From assembly GCA_965368185.1 (NCBI GenBank), contig CBDULZ010000020.1:1-61581 (forward strand): a stretch of 61,581 bases of DNA, read 5' to 3'. Each line of letters starts with the position of its first letter. The stretch's first letter is position 1. The notes beneath the pieces are model-generated. The model was not told the origin of the DNA and searched no databases. It was given only the letters and a program-made list of their open reading frames with translations. This document shows positions 1-7,543 of the stretch, piece after piece. Source of the DNA: Kriegella sp965368185. Its GTDB lineage: Bacteria; Bacteroidota; Bacteroidia; Flavobacteriales; Flavobacteriaceae. The position numbers and the translations under genes were made by a program.

Positions 1-281
1 CTATGAATAATTTGATAAATGAAATATCCGATTATGAAGTGGCCTATCAAATAGCATTGAAAAGAATAATTGAAGAGTGGCAGTCAGCATTGATATATCT
101 GATAGATAGGGGAAAAGCCGAAAATACGATCGTCAAAAATATTTCCAGCAAAGCGGTGGCCATTTACCTTATAAGTGCCTTTGAAGGCATTCGTGGCATT
201 CGTAAATTATATGATAATGATTTCATTCTTGATGCATACTTATCTGGTCTTTCTTTGTATTTAAATCAAATCAGAACATAA
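1..281 (+). CDS. TetR/AcrR family transcriptional regulator, C-terminal part
   Basis: This is the 3' end of a gene cut by the window edge: the reading frame is open to base 3 and ends at a stop at 279-281. About 92 residues remain, all helical, ending in a stretch (AVAIYLISAFEGIRGIRKLY) typical of the ligand-binding and dimerisation half of TetR repressors. The DNA-binding N-terminus lies outside the window. The ATG at position 3 is probably internal. The gene is followed after 12 bases by a perfect palindrome that would suit a TetR dimer, and then by a decayed dehalogenase gene and an SDR/DoxX pair, its likely targets. The family call rests on the C-terminal half alone, which is the less conserved part of these proteins. 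Confidence 0.6.
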   Translation, partial: MNNLINEISDYEVAYQIALKRIIEEWQSALIYLIDRGKAENTIVKNISSKAVAIYLISAFEGIRGIRKLYDNDFILDAYLSGLSLYLNQIRT

Positions 282-293
282 TTTTTTATCCAA

Positions 294-315
294 AAACATA
301 CTATATAGTATGTTT
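294..315. promoter_or_regulatory. 22-bp perfect palindrome, probable TetR operator
   Basis: The 22 bases are their own reverse complement, with core CATACTATATAGTATG. The site begins 12 bases after the stop codon of the TetR-like gene and lies before the dehalogenase remnant. A looser copy with the same ATAC/GTAT ends follows at about 319-335. Size and symmetry fit a TetR homodimer. That this TetR binds here is inferred from position only. Confidence 0.6.
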
Positions 316-371
316 AATAATACCTCATTTAGTATGACAAATTCAAATAACAAAAGAAAGGATTTTATCAA

Positions 372-657
372 AAAATCGAACTAGGAAAAGCACTTGGAAA
401 CATAAGTGAACTATTGCCGTTATGGTTTACCCCGATGCCGAAGTAATCATTGGCATCCACGGCAGGAAGACAATATAACGCTTTCAGGATTTTTGGTGCG
501 GCCGCAGTCAGCGTTAAAACAGTTAAAAAGTGCGGGATATGTAATAGTTTCTTTTATGAACTTCTCCAATAAAGGTGTTGAAACACAATTTAAAAATACC
601 GGATTGATCAATTTATTTGAAGAAAAATTGAGTGTAGAGGGTATAGTTCTTCAGTAG
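372..657 (+). pseudogene. Decayed type II haloacid dehalogenase (HAD) gene
   Basis: Two reading frames together give a broken HAD protein. In the first frame (from about 372) the translation contains ELLPLWFTPMPK, then an in-frame TAA where relatives have a tyrosine, then AGRQYNAFRIFGAAAV. The rest continues in another frame (about 500-657) with LKSAGYVIVSFMNFSNKGVE and then FEEKLSVEGI. This is the cap-to-core part of type II 2-haloacid dehalogenases. The N-terminal nucleophile motif, the middle of the cap and the C-terminal third are missing, and the frame stops at 655-657. A GTG-initiated frame of 83 residues (406-657) can be read, but only its second half looks like protein. The gene is a remnant. 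It was probably once the first member of the TetR-controlled unit with the SDR and DoxX genes. The assignment is from memory of the family, without a database search. Confidence 0.7.
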
Positions 658-758
658 ACCAAAACTTAAAATAATTCTTTTGGCAATGGCCTTGGTATTA
701 GCATTTCTATCCATTAACCGATTAAAAGAATTAACTAATCCACTAAATAAAAGACGAT

Positions 759-1493
759 ATGACTTTACAAGATAAAGCAGTAATAGTAACAGGCTCATCA
801 AAGGGTATTGGTAAAGAAATTGCCATTCAATTGGCTAAAAATGGCGCTAAAGTAATTATAAACTATTCAAAAAGTAAAATTGAAGCAAAAGCTACTATTG
901 ACACTATTATTAATAACGGGGGAACCGCCTACGCCATTAAGGCTGATGTAAGCAAAAAGGATGAAGTCACTCACTTGTTCGATAGTACCATAGACCGCTA
1001 CGGAAAAATAGATGTTCTAATCAACAATGCCGGCATACTCGTCGCCAAGTTGTTAAAAGACAATTCTCAAGAAGATTTCACGAGGCAGTTTGAAATCAAT
1101 GTTAGGGGCATTTTCAACACACTACAGGAAGCACATAGTAAACTGGCCGACAATGGAAATATTGTTAATCTATCTTCAAGTACCGTTAAATTAATGTTTC
1201 CCAATTACGCTCTTTATTCAGCATCTAAGGCAGCCGTTGAGCAAATGACCCGTGTGTTTTCGAAAGAAATTGGCAGGGGAATTTCAGTAAATGCTATTGC
1301 GCCTGGGGCGACCGAAACTGAAATGTTCTTGAATGGTAAATCTCAAGAATTTATTGATAGATTAAAAGCGATGAATGCCTTTAATCGACTTGCAAAACCA
1401 AAAGACATAGCAAAAGTTGTTATATTTTTAGCGAGCAATGATTCTAAATGGGTTTCCGGTCAAGTGATTGGTGCAAATGGTGCTTTGATTTAA
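759..1493 (+). CDS. SDR family NAD(P)-dependent oxidoreductase
   Basis: This is a 244-residue classical short-chain dehydrogenase, the usual length. It has the nucleotide-binding motif TGSSKGIG near residue 12, the NNAG motif near residue 87 and the catalytic YSASK near residue 150, with a serine in NLSSST ahead of it. It resembles FabG-like 3-oxoacyl reductases and glucose-1-dehydrogenase-like enzymes, so it should reduce or oxidise a carbonyl/hydroxyl pair with NAD(P)(H) in the cytoplasm. The substrate cannot be told from the sequence. It sits between the HAD remnant and a DoxX gene on the same strand, a frequent grouping under TetR or AraC control in this phylum, where such genes often serve in detoxification of reactive carbonyls or organics. 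Confidence 0.88.
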   Translation: MTLQDKAVIVTGSSKGIGKEIAIQLAKNGAKVIINYSKSKIEAKATIDTIINNGGTAYAIKADVSKKDEVTHLFDSTIDRYGKIDVLINNAGILVAKLLKDNSQEDFTRQFEINVRGIFNTLQEAHSKLADNGNIVNLSSSTVKLMFPNYALYSASKAAVEQMTRVFSKEIGRGISVNAIAPGATETEMFLNGKSQEFIDRLKAMNAFNRLAKPKDIAKVVIFLASNDSKWVSGQVIGANGALI

Positions 1494-1552
1494 TTTGTTA
1501 TAATCAGGCCGTAGAATGAATTGGCCCATTAAATTTTCAAATATAACTATCT

Positions 1553-1948
1553 ATGAACACACAAATTACCTATCTAATATTAAGAACTGGGGTTGGGGTA
1601 AGCATGTTCGGCCACGGATTGGTCCGTCTTCCCAAACTGCAGCTATTTAGTGATTGGATGCTCAAATCATTCGAAAAAGCAATGCTTCCCGAAATGGTTG
1701 TATTGCCCTTCAGCTATGTTTTGCCTATTGCAGAGTTTGTATTGGGCATATTGCTTATCGCTGGTCTGGCTACCAGAATATCAGCTACTGCGGCATCGAT
1801 GGTAATGATTATACTCATATTTGGCACCACTTTAATTGAAAATTGGAGTGCACTCACACCTCAATTTATACATCTGGCTTTTTTCGCCTACATTATACAA
1901 AACATCGCCAAAAACAGATTTTCAGTCGACCATTTATTGAAAAAATAA
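1553..1948 (+). CDS. DoxX family membrane protein
   Basis: This 131-residue protein has four hydrophobic segments. It opens with an amphipathic start (ITYLILRTGVGVSMFGHGLV), followed by a glycine/proline-rich second helix (PIAEFVLGILLIAGLATRIS) and two more membrane helices. Length and layout match the DoxX/DoxD-like quinone-related inner-membrane proteins. The exact function in this family is poorly defined; some members act with thiosulfate or quinone oxidation and others in oxidative-stress complexes. It follows the SDR gene by 59 bases on the same strand and is probably co-transcribed with it. Confidence 0.82.
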   Translation: MNTQITYLILRTGVGVSMFGHGLVRLPKLQLFSDWMLKSFEKAMLPEMVVLPFSYVLPIAEFVLGILLIAGLATRISATAASMVMIILIFGTTLIENWSALTPQFIHLAFFAYIIQNIAKNRFSVDHLLKK

Positions 1949-2166
1949 GAATAAGGATTTGCACCTCTTTTACAGGTATCTTGAAATGTAAATTATTCTA
2001 TAAATTTAATATCCGCGCATTGGTTTTTATGTTCTTGTCCATTTTCCGAAAACTCTTTATGGCGGTTTCAGAACGAATCTATATCTTTAGAATTATAGTT
2101 ATAAATACCATAACATCCGGCATACTAGATTTTTTGTTTAGATCATATAGTGTTGAATAATATAAA

Positions 2167-2970
2167 ATGAAAACCGACCCGGTAAACATATCAAGAATCG
2201 TCAAAAAACATACGGCCAAACCCAAAGGGAGTTTTTATACGGTCTGTTGGATCCAAGATGAGATAAAAGGTATAGAAATAGATAGAATTACCTATAAGAA
2301 TGTTTCCAATGCCATTTTTTTTCTAGACCCTAAAAATGAATGGAAGATTTTCAGTAAAAACACCAGTTTCAGCTCAGGGTACATTATGTATCTATCCAAA
2401 GAAATTTTAAATGAACCTATTTTAAGCAAGTTGCACATCAATGAAGTACGGCTTTTTAATTCTGGCGAGATTCCCAAGATAAATTTAAGTCCCGGTATTG
2501 CGAAAAGAACGCAATCTATCCTTGAAATGCTAGACGAGCTCATTGCATCTTCGCTCAATAATAAAGAAGATGCCATACTTTCCCTTCTAAATACATTTTT
2601 TGTGTATTGCGACGGACAGTGCAATGTAAAATCTATTATTACATCGAACAGCAGCAAATCGAATATCGTTTATAAGTTTAAAAAGTTGGTCGACAAAAAC
2701 TTATCGGAATTCCACCAAGTAAACGATTATTCGCAACTTCTCAACATTTCATCGAAATATTTAAATGAATGCGTAAAGGAAACGCTGCATGTAAGCGCCA
2801 AAGACATCATAACCGAGCAACTGCTCATGCGGTCTAGACATGCATTAAAGTTTTCTGGCAAAGCCATCAAGGAAATCAGTTTTGAGCTTGGTTTTTCCTC
2901 TCCCGATTATTTCAATTACTTCATCAAAAGTCATACAGGAAACACCCCTTCAGCTATTAGAAAGAGTTAA
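2167..2970 (+). CDS. AraC family transcriptional regulator
   Basis: This 267-residue protein has a poorly conserved N-terminal sensor half and a C-terminal double helix-turn-helix of the AraC/XylS type (about residues 170-265). The second helix-turn-helix has the family signature: KEISFELGFSSPDYFNYFIK followed by GNTPSAIRKS. It should bind DNA in the cytoplasm and control nearby genes, most likely the SDR/DoxX pair upstream or the cupin gene downstream. A 218-base untranslated stretch precedes it, in which I found no clear TAnnTTTG box. The effector is unknown. Confidence 0.87.
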   Translation: MKTDPVNISRIVKKHTAKPKGSFYTVCWIQDEIKGIEIDRITYKNVSNAIFFLDPKNEWKIFSKNTSFSSGYIMYLSKEILNEPILSKLHINEVRLFNSGEIPKINLSPGIAKRTQSILEMLDELIASSLNNKEDAILSLLNTFFVYCDGQCNVKSIITSNSSKSNIVYKFKKLVDKNLSEFHQVNDYSQLLNISSKYLNECVKETLHVSAKDIITEQLLMRSRHALKFSGKAIKEISFELGFSSPDYFNYFIKSHTGNTPSAIRKS

Positions 2971-3053
2971 TAGTTCTGAAAATCAATGTTTTTACCGTGG
3001 TTTTCACATAAATGGATAGCCATTCAGATAGTAACTTGCCCAAAAGTTATATT

Positions 3054-3593
3054 ATGGACAGAAAAACATTTATCAAAACTACCAGCCTTGGAATAGGCCT
3101 TACAATTATTCCAACCGTTTCTTGCGCCAACCAGACAATTTCCAATGAAACCACACAAGCAAACCCTAAAATCGTCGAAAATAATGAGGGAAAGGTCTAC
3201 AATGTTATCGGAGATATTCAAACGCATAAGCTGGTTGGGAGCGATACCGGCAATCAGATAGTAGAATGGGTAGACGATGTCGAACCCGGTGTGGGAATCC
3301 CGCCCCATATCCATACCAAAGAAGATGAAATATTTCGGGTTATCAAGGGACAAGTTGAAATTTTAATAGGGTCGCAAACGATCGTTCTCGAGGAAGGGGA
3401 TATAGCATTTGCCCCAAAAAACATCGCTCACTCATGGAAAGTTGTTGGAACGAAGAAAGCAAAAATGATAACCAGTGCATTTCCAGCGGGCATCGAGTAT
3501 ATGTTTACCGAATTAAGCGATTTACCTCCAGGTCCACCAAATTTTGAAAAAGTGGCGGAAATATGTGGAAGACATGGCATCCGGTTTGTTTAA
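3054..3593 (+). CDS. Cupin domain-containing lipoprotein
   Basis: The start at 3054 gives 179 residues, beginning MDRKTFIKTTSLGIGLTIIP and leading to a cysteine in PTVSC. That looks like a lipoprotein signal or a degenerate twin-arginine-like signal seen in 'TTSLGIG' proteins. An earlier ATG at 3012 adds 14 hydrophilic residues that would spoil the signal, so I prefer 3054. The rest is one small beta-barrel cupin: GIPPHIHTKEDEIFRVIKGQ is motif 1 with the metal-binding histidines and glutamate, and EGDIAFAPKNIAHSW is motif 2. The protein is probably exported. The ligand or reaction is unknown. A terminator follows at 3651. Confidence 0.82.
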   Translation: MDRKTFIKTTSLGIGLTIIPTVSCANQTISNETTQANPKIVENNEGKVYNVIGDIQTHKLVGSDTGNQIVEWVDDVEPGVGIPPHIHTKEDEIFRVIKGQVEILIGSQTIVLEEGDIAFAPKNIAHSWKVVGTKKAKMITSAFPAGIEYMFTELSDLPPGPPNFEKVAEICGRHGIRFV

Positions 3594-3650
3594 ATAAAAA
3601 TTCGTTCAAGGGCATCTGATCGAAATATCAACTCATAAGAATTAATAATG

Positions 3651-3676
3651 AAACCGTTCAGTAGAGCGGTTTTTTT
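3651..3676 (+). terminator. Rho-independent terminator after the cupin gene
   Basis: A 9-bp stem (AAACCGTTC with GAGCGGTTT, one G-T pair) closes a 4-base loop and is followed by seven T residues. It lies 57 bases after the cupin stop and closes the first + strand gene group. Confidence 0.8.
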
Positions 3677-3931
3677 GCTGACAAGTTTCAGGAAAAATCT
3701 CAAACTTCGGGGTTCAGTGGATATTGATAGCCGACCACTTTCTTCTAAAAAACAGAAAATCCATTATTTTTCAAAAGTGCTTACAGTCTTCAAGCCGGCA
3801 CCTTGGTTCTTACTTTAGTACCTTAAATTTAGGCTGTAGCATTCACCTTCTTATTTAGCAACAGCCATTTTCGCAAACCCCAAAATTGTCATATTAATAA
3901 TATTCTACCCTCACAATTACCGATAAAAAAC

Positions 3932-3961
3932 TACGTATTTATACTTAATTACGTATTTTTG
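3932..3961 (+). promoter_or_regulatory. Promoter and tandem repeat ahead of the nitrate reductase gene
   Basis: TATTTTTG at 3954-3961 matches the Bacteroidota -7 consensus TAnnTTTG and would put transcription start near 3968, about 30 bases before the ATG. TACGTATTT occurs twice, with TACGTA palindromes at 3932-3937 and 3950-3955, an 18-base period overlapping the promoter. This could be an operator for nitrogen control. No good -33 TTTG is present. I see no gene or other structure in the rest of the gap (3677-3931). Confidence 0.45.
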
Positions 3962-3999
3962 TGCTTTGAATCGATGGTATTCTTTCAATATAGAACTTT

Positions 4000-6900
4000 A
4001 TGCTGAAAAAGAATGTACATAAGACCATTTGCTCCTACTGCGGAGTCGGCTGCGGTATCTTGGTAGATCAAGATAACAAAGGAAATATTAGTGTTGAAGG
4101 TGACCCTGATTATCCGGTCAATAAAGGCATGCTTTGTTCTAAAGGAAAAAACCTCAACTACGTAGCGCAGGATGTGAGCGATCGTATTCTTTACCCCGAA
4201 ATGCGATGGAGTAGAAACCATCCGTTGGAACGTATTAATTGGGATACGGCTTTTGACCGGGCCGCTTCCGTCTTTAAGAGCATCATAGAAAAGCATGGTC
4301 CTGACAGTGTCGGTTTTTATGTATCGGGCCAATGCCTCACAGAGGAATATTACTTGGTGAACAAACTTACGAAGGGCTTTATAGGCACAAACAATATTGA
4401 TACCAACTCTAGGCTCTGTATGAGTTCTGCCGTTGTGGGGTATAAAAAACTCGTGGGAGAAGATTCGGTACCCATCTCGTATGAAGACATAGAACTTTCC
4501 GATTGTTTTTTGATCGCTGGTGCCAATCCAGCATGGTGCCACCCTATTCTTTTTAGAAGGATCGAAAAACATAAAGAAGAAAATCCGAACGTAAAGATTA
4601 TTGTTGTAGATCCACGAAAGACACAAACCTGTGCATCAGCTGACCTCCATCTACAAATATTACCGGGAACCGATGTGATTCTTTTTAACGCTATTGCACG
4701 TTGGCTAATCGAAAAGAAAAAAATAGACAAAAGTTTTATTAAAAAGCATACGGCAAATTTCGAAGCATGTAAAGAAAGTGCTTTTCAGCTTTCACTTCGG
4801 AAAGCTGCCGATCTTTGCGGGATTGATGTAGAGGATATTCGCAAAGCGGGCCAATACATCGGCAATGCCAAAGCCTTTATCAGCATGTGGACGATGGGAC
4901 TTAATCAAAGTGTCATCGGAGTTTCCAAGAACGTTTCCCTAATGAACCTTTCATTACTTACCGGACAGATAGGAAAACCAGGAGCAGGTCCATTTTCCCT
5001 TACCGGACAACCGAATGCCATGGGAGGCCGGGAAGTCGGGGGTATGGCAAATCTCTTAGCGGCACACCGAGAATTAGGCAACCCAAAGCATCGTAAGGAA
5101 GTAAGCCAATTCTGGGGCGGAAAAGAAATACAGTCCAAGCCCGGGTATACCGCTACCGAAATGTTCGATGCCCTTGAAAGTGGAAAAATGAAGGCAGTTT
5201 GGATTATCTGTACCAACCCTGCCGTAAGTATGCCAAACGTGCATAAAGTGGAAAGGGCCTTAAAAAATGCCAATTTTGTCATTGTTCAAGACATTTCCCA
5301 CAATTCGGAAACCACCAAATTTGCCGATTTACTTTTACCGGCTGCAGCCTGGTTGGAGAAAGAAGGAACGATGACCAACTCGGAACGGCGAATCAGTTAC
5401 CTCCCCAAAGTAATAGAAGCTCCGGGGGAAGCAATACCCGACGCTGAAATTCTATGGCGGTTCGCACAAAAAATGGGCTATTCAGGCTTTGATTATCAAA
5501 ACGCATCTGAAGTATACGACGAACATTGTCTGTTGACAAAGGGCACAGAAATCGATATTTCCGGTTTATCATATGAACGATTGAAAAATGAGGGCAGTTT
5601 TCAGTGGCCCGTACCACATGTTACCCATAAAGGAACACCTAGACTATTTACCGACGGCCGTTTTTTTACCAATGACGGTAAGTCACACTTCAATGCACCC
5701 CAAAAACTATACAACAGTTCTGAAGCGACCTCTCCCGAATATCCATTAATACTAAATACAGGTAGGGTCCGCGACCAATGGCATACCCGAACTAAAACAG
5801 GAAAAGTACAACGGCTGTTGACCCATATTCCTGAACCATACCTCGAAATAAACAAAGTAGACGCCTATTTGCACAGGCTTAAAGATGGAGACATTGCCGT
5901 CATAAAAAGTAGAAGGGGGCAGGTGCAGGTCAAAGTTCAGGTGAATTTTGATATTCGCGAAGGTGTAGTCTTTTTGCCCATGCACTGGGGCAAACTACTT
6001 AATAATGATTTTGGAAGGGCCAATAATATCACCAACGATTTGATAGACCCGGTTTCTAAAGAACCCGATTTTAAGTATTGCGCAGTATCCGTCGAAAAGT
6101 ATCTAAAGCCAAAACAGAAAATTTTGATTATTGGTGCCGGAGCCGCAGCTTATCGATTTGTACAAACGTATAGAGAGAAAAATGAAATTGATGAACTGCA
6201 CGTATTTTCTAAAGAAGACGACCCTTTCTATAATAGGGTACTCCTACCCGAATACGTGAGCGAAGAACTTTCTTGGAAAGCCTTGGAAAAACTCAAGAAA
6301 GGGGAGCTTCAAAAACTTAAAGTACACCTACATTCCGGGGTAGGCATCTCAAAAATCGATGCTAAAAATAAAATGGTCATCGATGACCTCAATATAGAAC
6401 ACAGCTATGACATTTTAATTATGGCTACTGGAAGCCGGGCCTTTGTCCCCAGTGATGTGCAAATAAAAATGCCCGGACGCTTCACCATGCGCGAACGGGG
6501 GGATGCCGACAAACTTCGCACCTACTTACAAGACACTGGACTTCCTGACTCCGAACAACATGTGGTTATAGTCGGCGGGGGTCTTTTAGGGCTTGAGCTA
6601 GCAGCGGCACTTAAAAAGAAGAATGTCAATATCAGTATTATTCAGCGGGCTCCGCGTCTAATGGAGCGACAGTTAGACAACATAGCCAGTAGACTATTGG
6701 CTGAAGACGTGGCTGAGAGGGGCATAAAAACCTATTTCGACAATGAGGTAAGCACAGTATTCGAAGAAAAAGGCATCAAGAATTCATTGACAGTTACATT
6801 AAAAACGGGCAGAACCATTAAATGTAATGCAATCGTATTCGCTATCGGCACCCGCCCAAACATCGAACTTGCAAAACAAGCCAACCTCAAAACGGGACGA

Positions 6901-7533
6901 GGGGTTCAGGTCAACGAATATTTGCAGACCAGTGAACCCAATATTTTTGCTCTTGGGGAAATTGCGGAATTCAAAAATGGTCTTTTTGGCATAACCTCGG
7001 CAGCCGAACAACAGGCCGATATCGCTGCAAAATATATAATGGGCGACTATGGAAGCGTCTATAGCGGTTCGGTACTCATGAATATTCTAAAGTTTGAAAA
7101 CCTTGACCTTTGTAGTCTGGGCATGGTGAATGCCCCCGCCAACGACACCAGTTACGAAGAGATTATCTTTATGGATGTCAGCAAACGGTACTATAAAAAA
7201 TGCATCGTAAAAGACGATACCCTTCTGGGCGCCATATTGATGGGCGACAAAAATGAATTTGCCGAATTCAAGAGACTGATCGAGGAAAAAATCGAACTTT
7301 CGGAAAAGCGAAACGAACTTTTACGCGGAAACGCCAGTTCGGTGCCAATGAAAGGAAAATTAGTCTGTTCGTGCAGCCAAGTGGGAGAGGGCAATATTAT
7401 CGACACAATTCGCAATGGTTGTGGAGAGTTCTCCAAACTTTGTTCCGAAACAGGTGCCGGTCTTGGTTGCGGTAGTTGCAAACCGGAAATACAGGAAATA
7501 CTCAACCTACAGCTACAGACTGCCAACCCTTAA
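4000..7533 (+). CDS. nasA: Fused assimilatory nitrate reductase (molybdopterin + FAD/NAD + BFD [2Fe-2S])
   Basis: This is a 1177-residue fusion. Residues 1 to about 695 are a molybdopterin (bis-MGD) oxidoreductase of the NasA/NapA group. A [4Fe-4S] site is formed by C11, C14, C18 and C46, and C140 in NSRLCMSS is the probable Mo ligand. Residues from about 706 to 1060 form an FAD/NAD(P)H pyridine-nucleotide disulfide oxidoreductase module (LIIGAGAAAYRFV, then VIVGGGLLGLELAAALKKK). The last 60 residues are a BFD-like [2Fe-2S] domain (CSCS near 1124, then CGSC near 1163). The protein should reduce nitrate to nitrite in the cytoplasm, taking electrons from NAD(P)H through its own flavin domain. 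There is no signal peptide, which supports an assimilatory role. The rubredoxin-like gene follows at once. No siroheme nitrite reductase, nitrate transporter or cofactor genes are visible in this window. Confidence 0.9.
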   Translation: MLKKNVHKTICSYCGVGCGILVDQDNKGNISVEGDPDYPVNKGMLCSKGKNLNYVAQDVSDRILYPEMRWSRNHPLERINWDTAFDRAASVFKSIIEKHGPDSVGFYVSGQCLTEEYYLVNKLTKGFIGTNNIDTNSRLCMSSAVVGYKKLVGEDSVPISYEDIELSDCFLIAGANPAWCHPILFRRIEKHKEENPNVKIIVVDPRKTQTCASADLHLQILPGTDVILFNAIARWLIEKKKIDKSFIKKHTANFEACKESAFQLSLRKAADLCGIDVEDIRKAGQYIGNAKAFISMWTMGLNQSVIGVSKNVSLMNLSLLTGQIGKPGAGPFSLTGQPNAMGGREVGGMANLLAAHRELGNPKHRKEVSQFWGGKEIQSKPGYTATEMFDALESGKMKAVWIICTNPAVSMPNVHKVERALKNANFVIVQDISHNSETTKFADLLLPAAAWLEKEGTMTNSERRISYLPKVIEAPGEAIPDAEILWRFAQKMGYSGFDYQNASEVYDEHCLLTKGTEIDISGLSYERLKNEGSFQWPVPHVTHKGTPRLFTDGRFFTNDGKSHFNAPQKLYNSSEATSPEYPLILNTGRVRDQWHTRTKTGKVQRLLTHIPEPYLEINKVDAYLHRLKDGDIAVIKSRRGQVQVKVQVNFDIREGVVFLPMHWGKLLNNDFGRANNITNDLIDPVSKEPDFKYCAVSVEKYLKPKQKILIIGAGAAAYRFVQTYREKNEIDELHVFSKEDDPFYNRVLLPEYVSEELSWKALEKLKKGELQKLKVHLHSGVGISKIDAKNKMVIDDLNIEHSYDILIMATGSRAFVPSDVQIKMPGRFTMRERGDADKLRTYLQDTGLPDSEQHVVIVGGGLLGLELAAALKKKNVNISIIQRAPRLMERQLDNIASRLLAEDVAERGIKTYFDNEVSTVFEEKGIKNSLTVTLKTGRTIKCNAIVFAIGTRPNIELAKQANLKTGRGVQVNEYLQTSEPNIFALGEIAEFKNGLFGITSAAEQQADIAAKYIMGDYGSVYSGSVLMNILKFENLDLCSLGMVNAPANDTSYEEIIFMDVSKRYYKKCIVKDDTLLGAILMGDKNEFAEFKRLIEEKIELSEKRNELLRGNASSVPMKGKLVCSCSQVGEGNIIDTIRNGCGEFSKLCSETGAGLGCGSCKPEIQEILNLQLQTANP

Positions 7534-7543
7534 TATCAAGACT

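Noticed and set aside
1843..2160. Open frame of 105 codons after the DoxX gene
   Set aside because: It overlaps DoxX in another frame, has no family resemblance, and its composition looks like out-of-frame translation.
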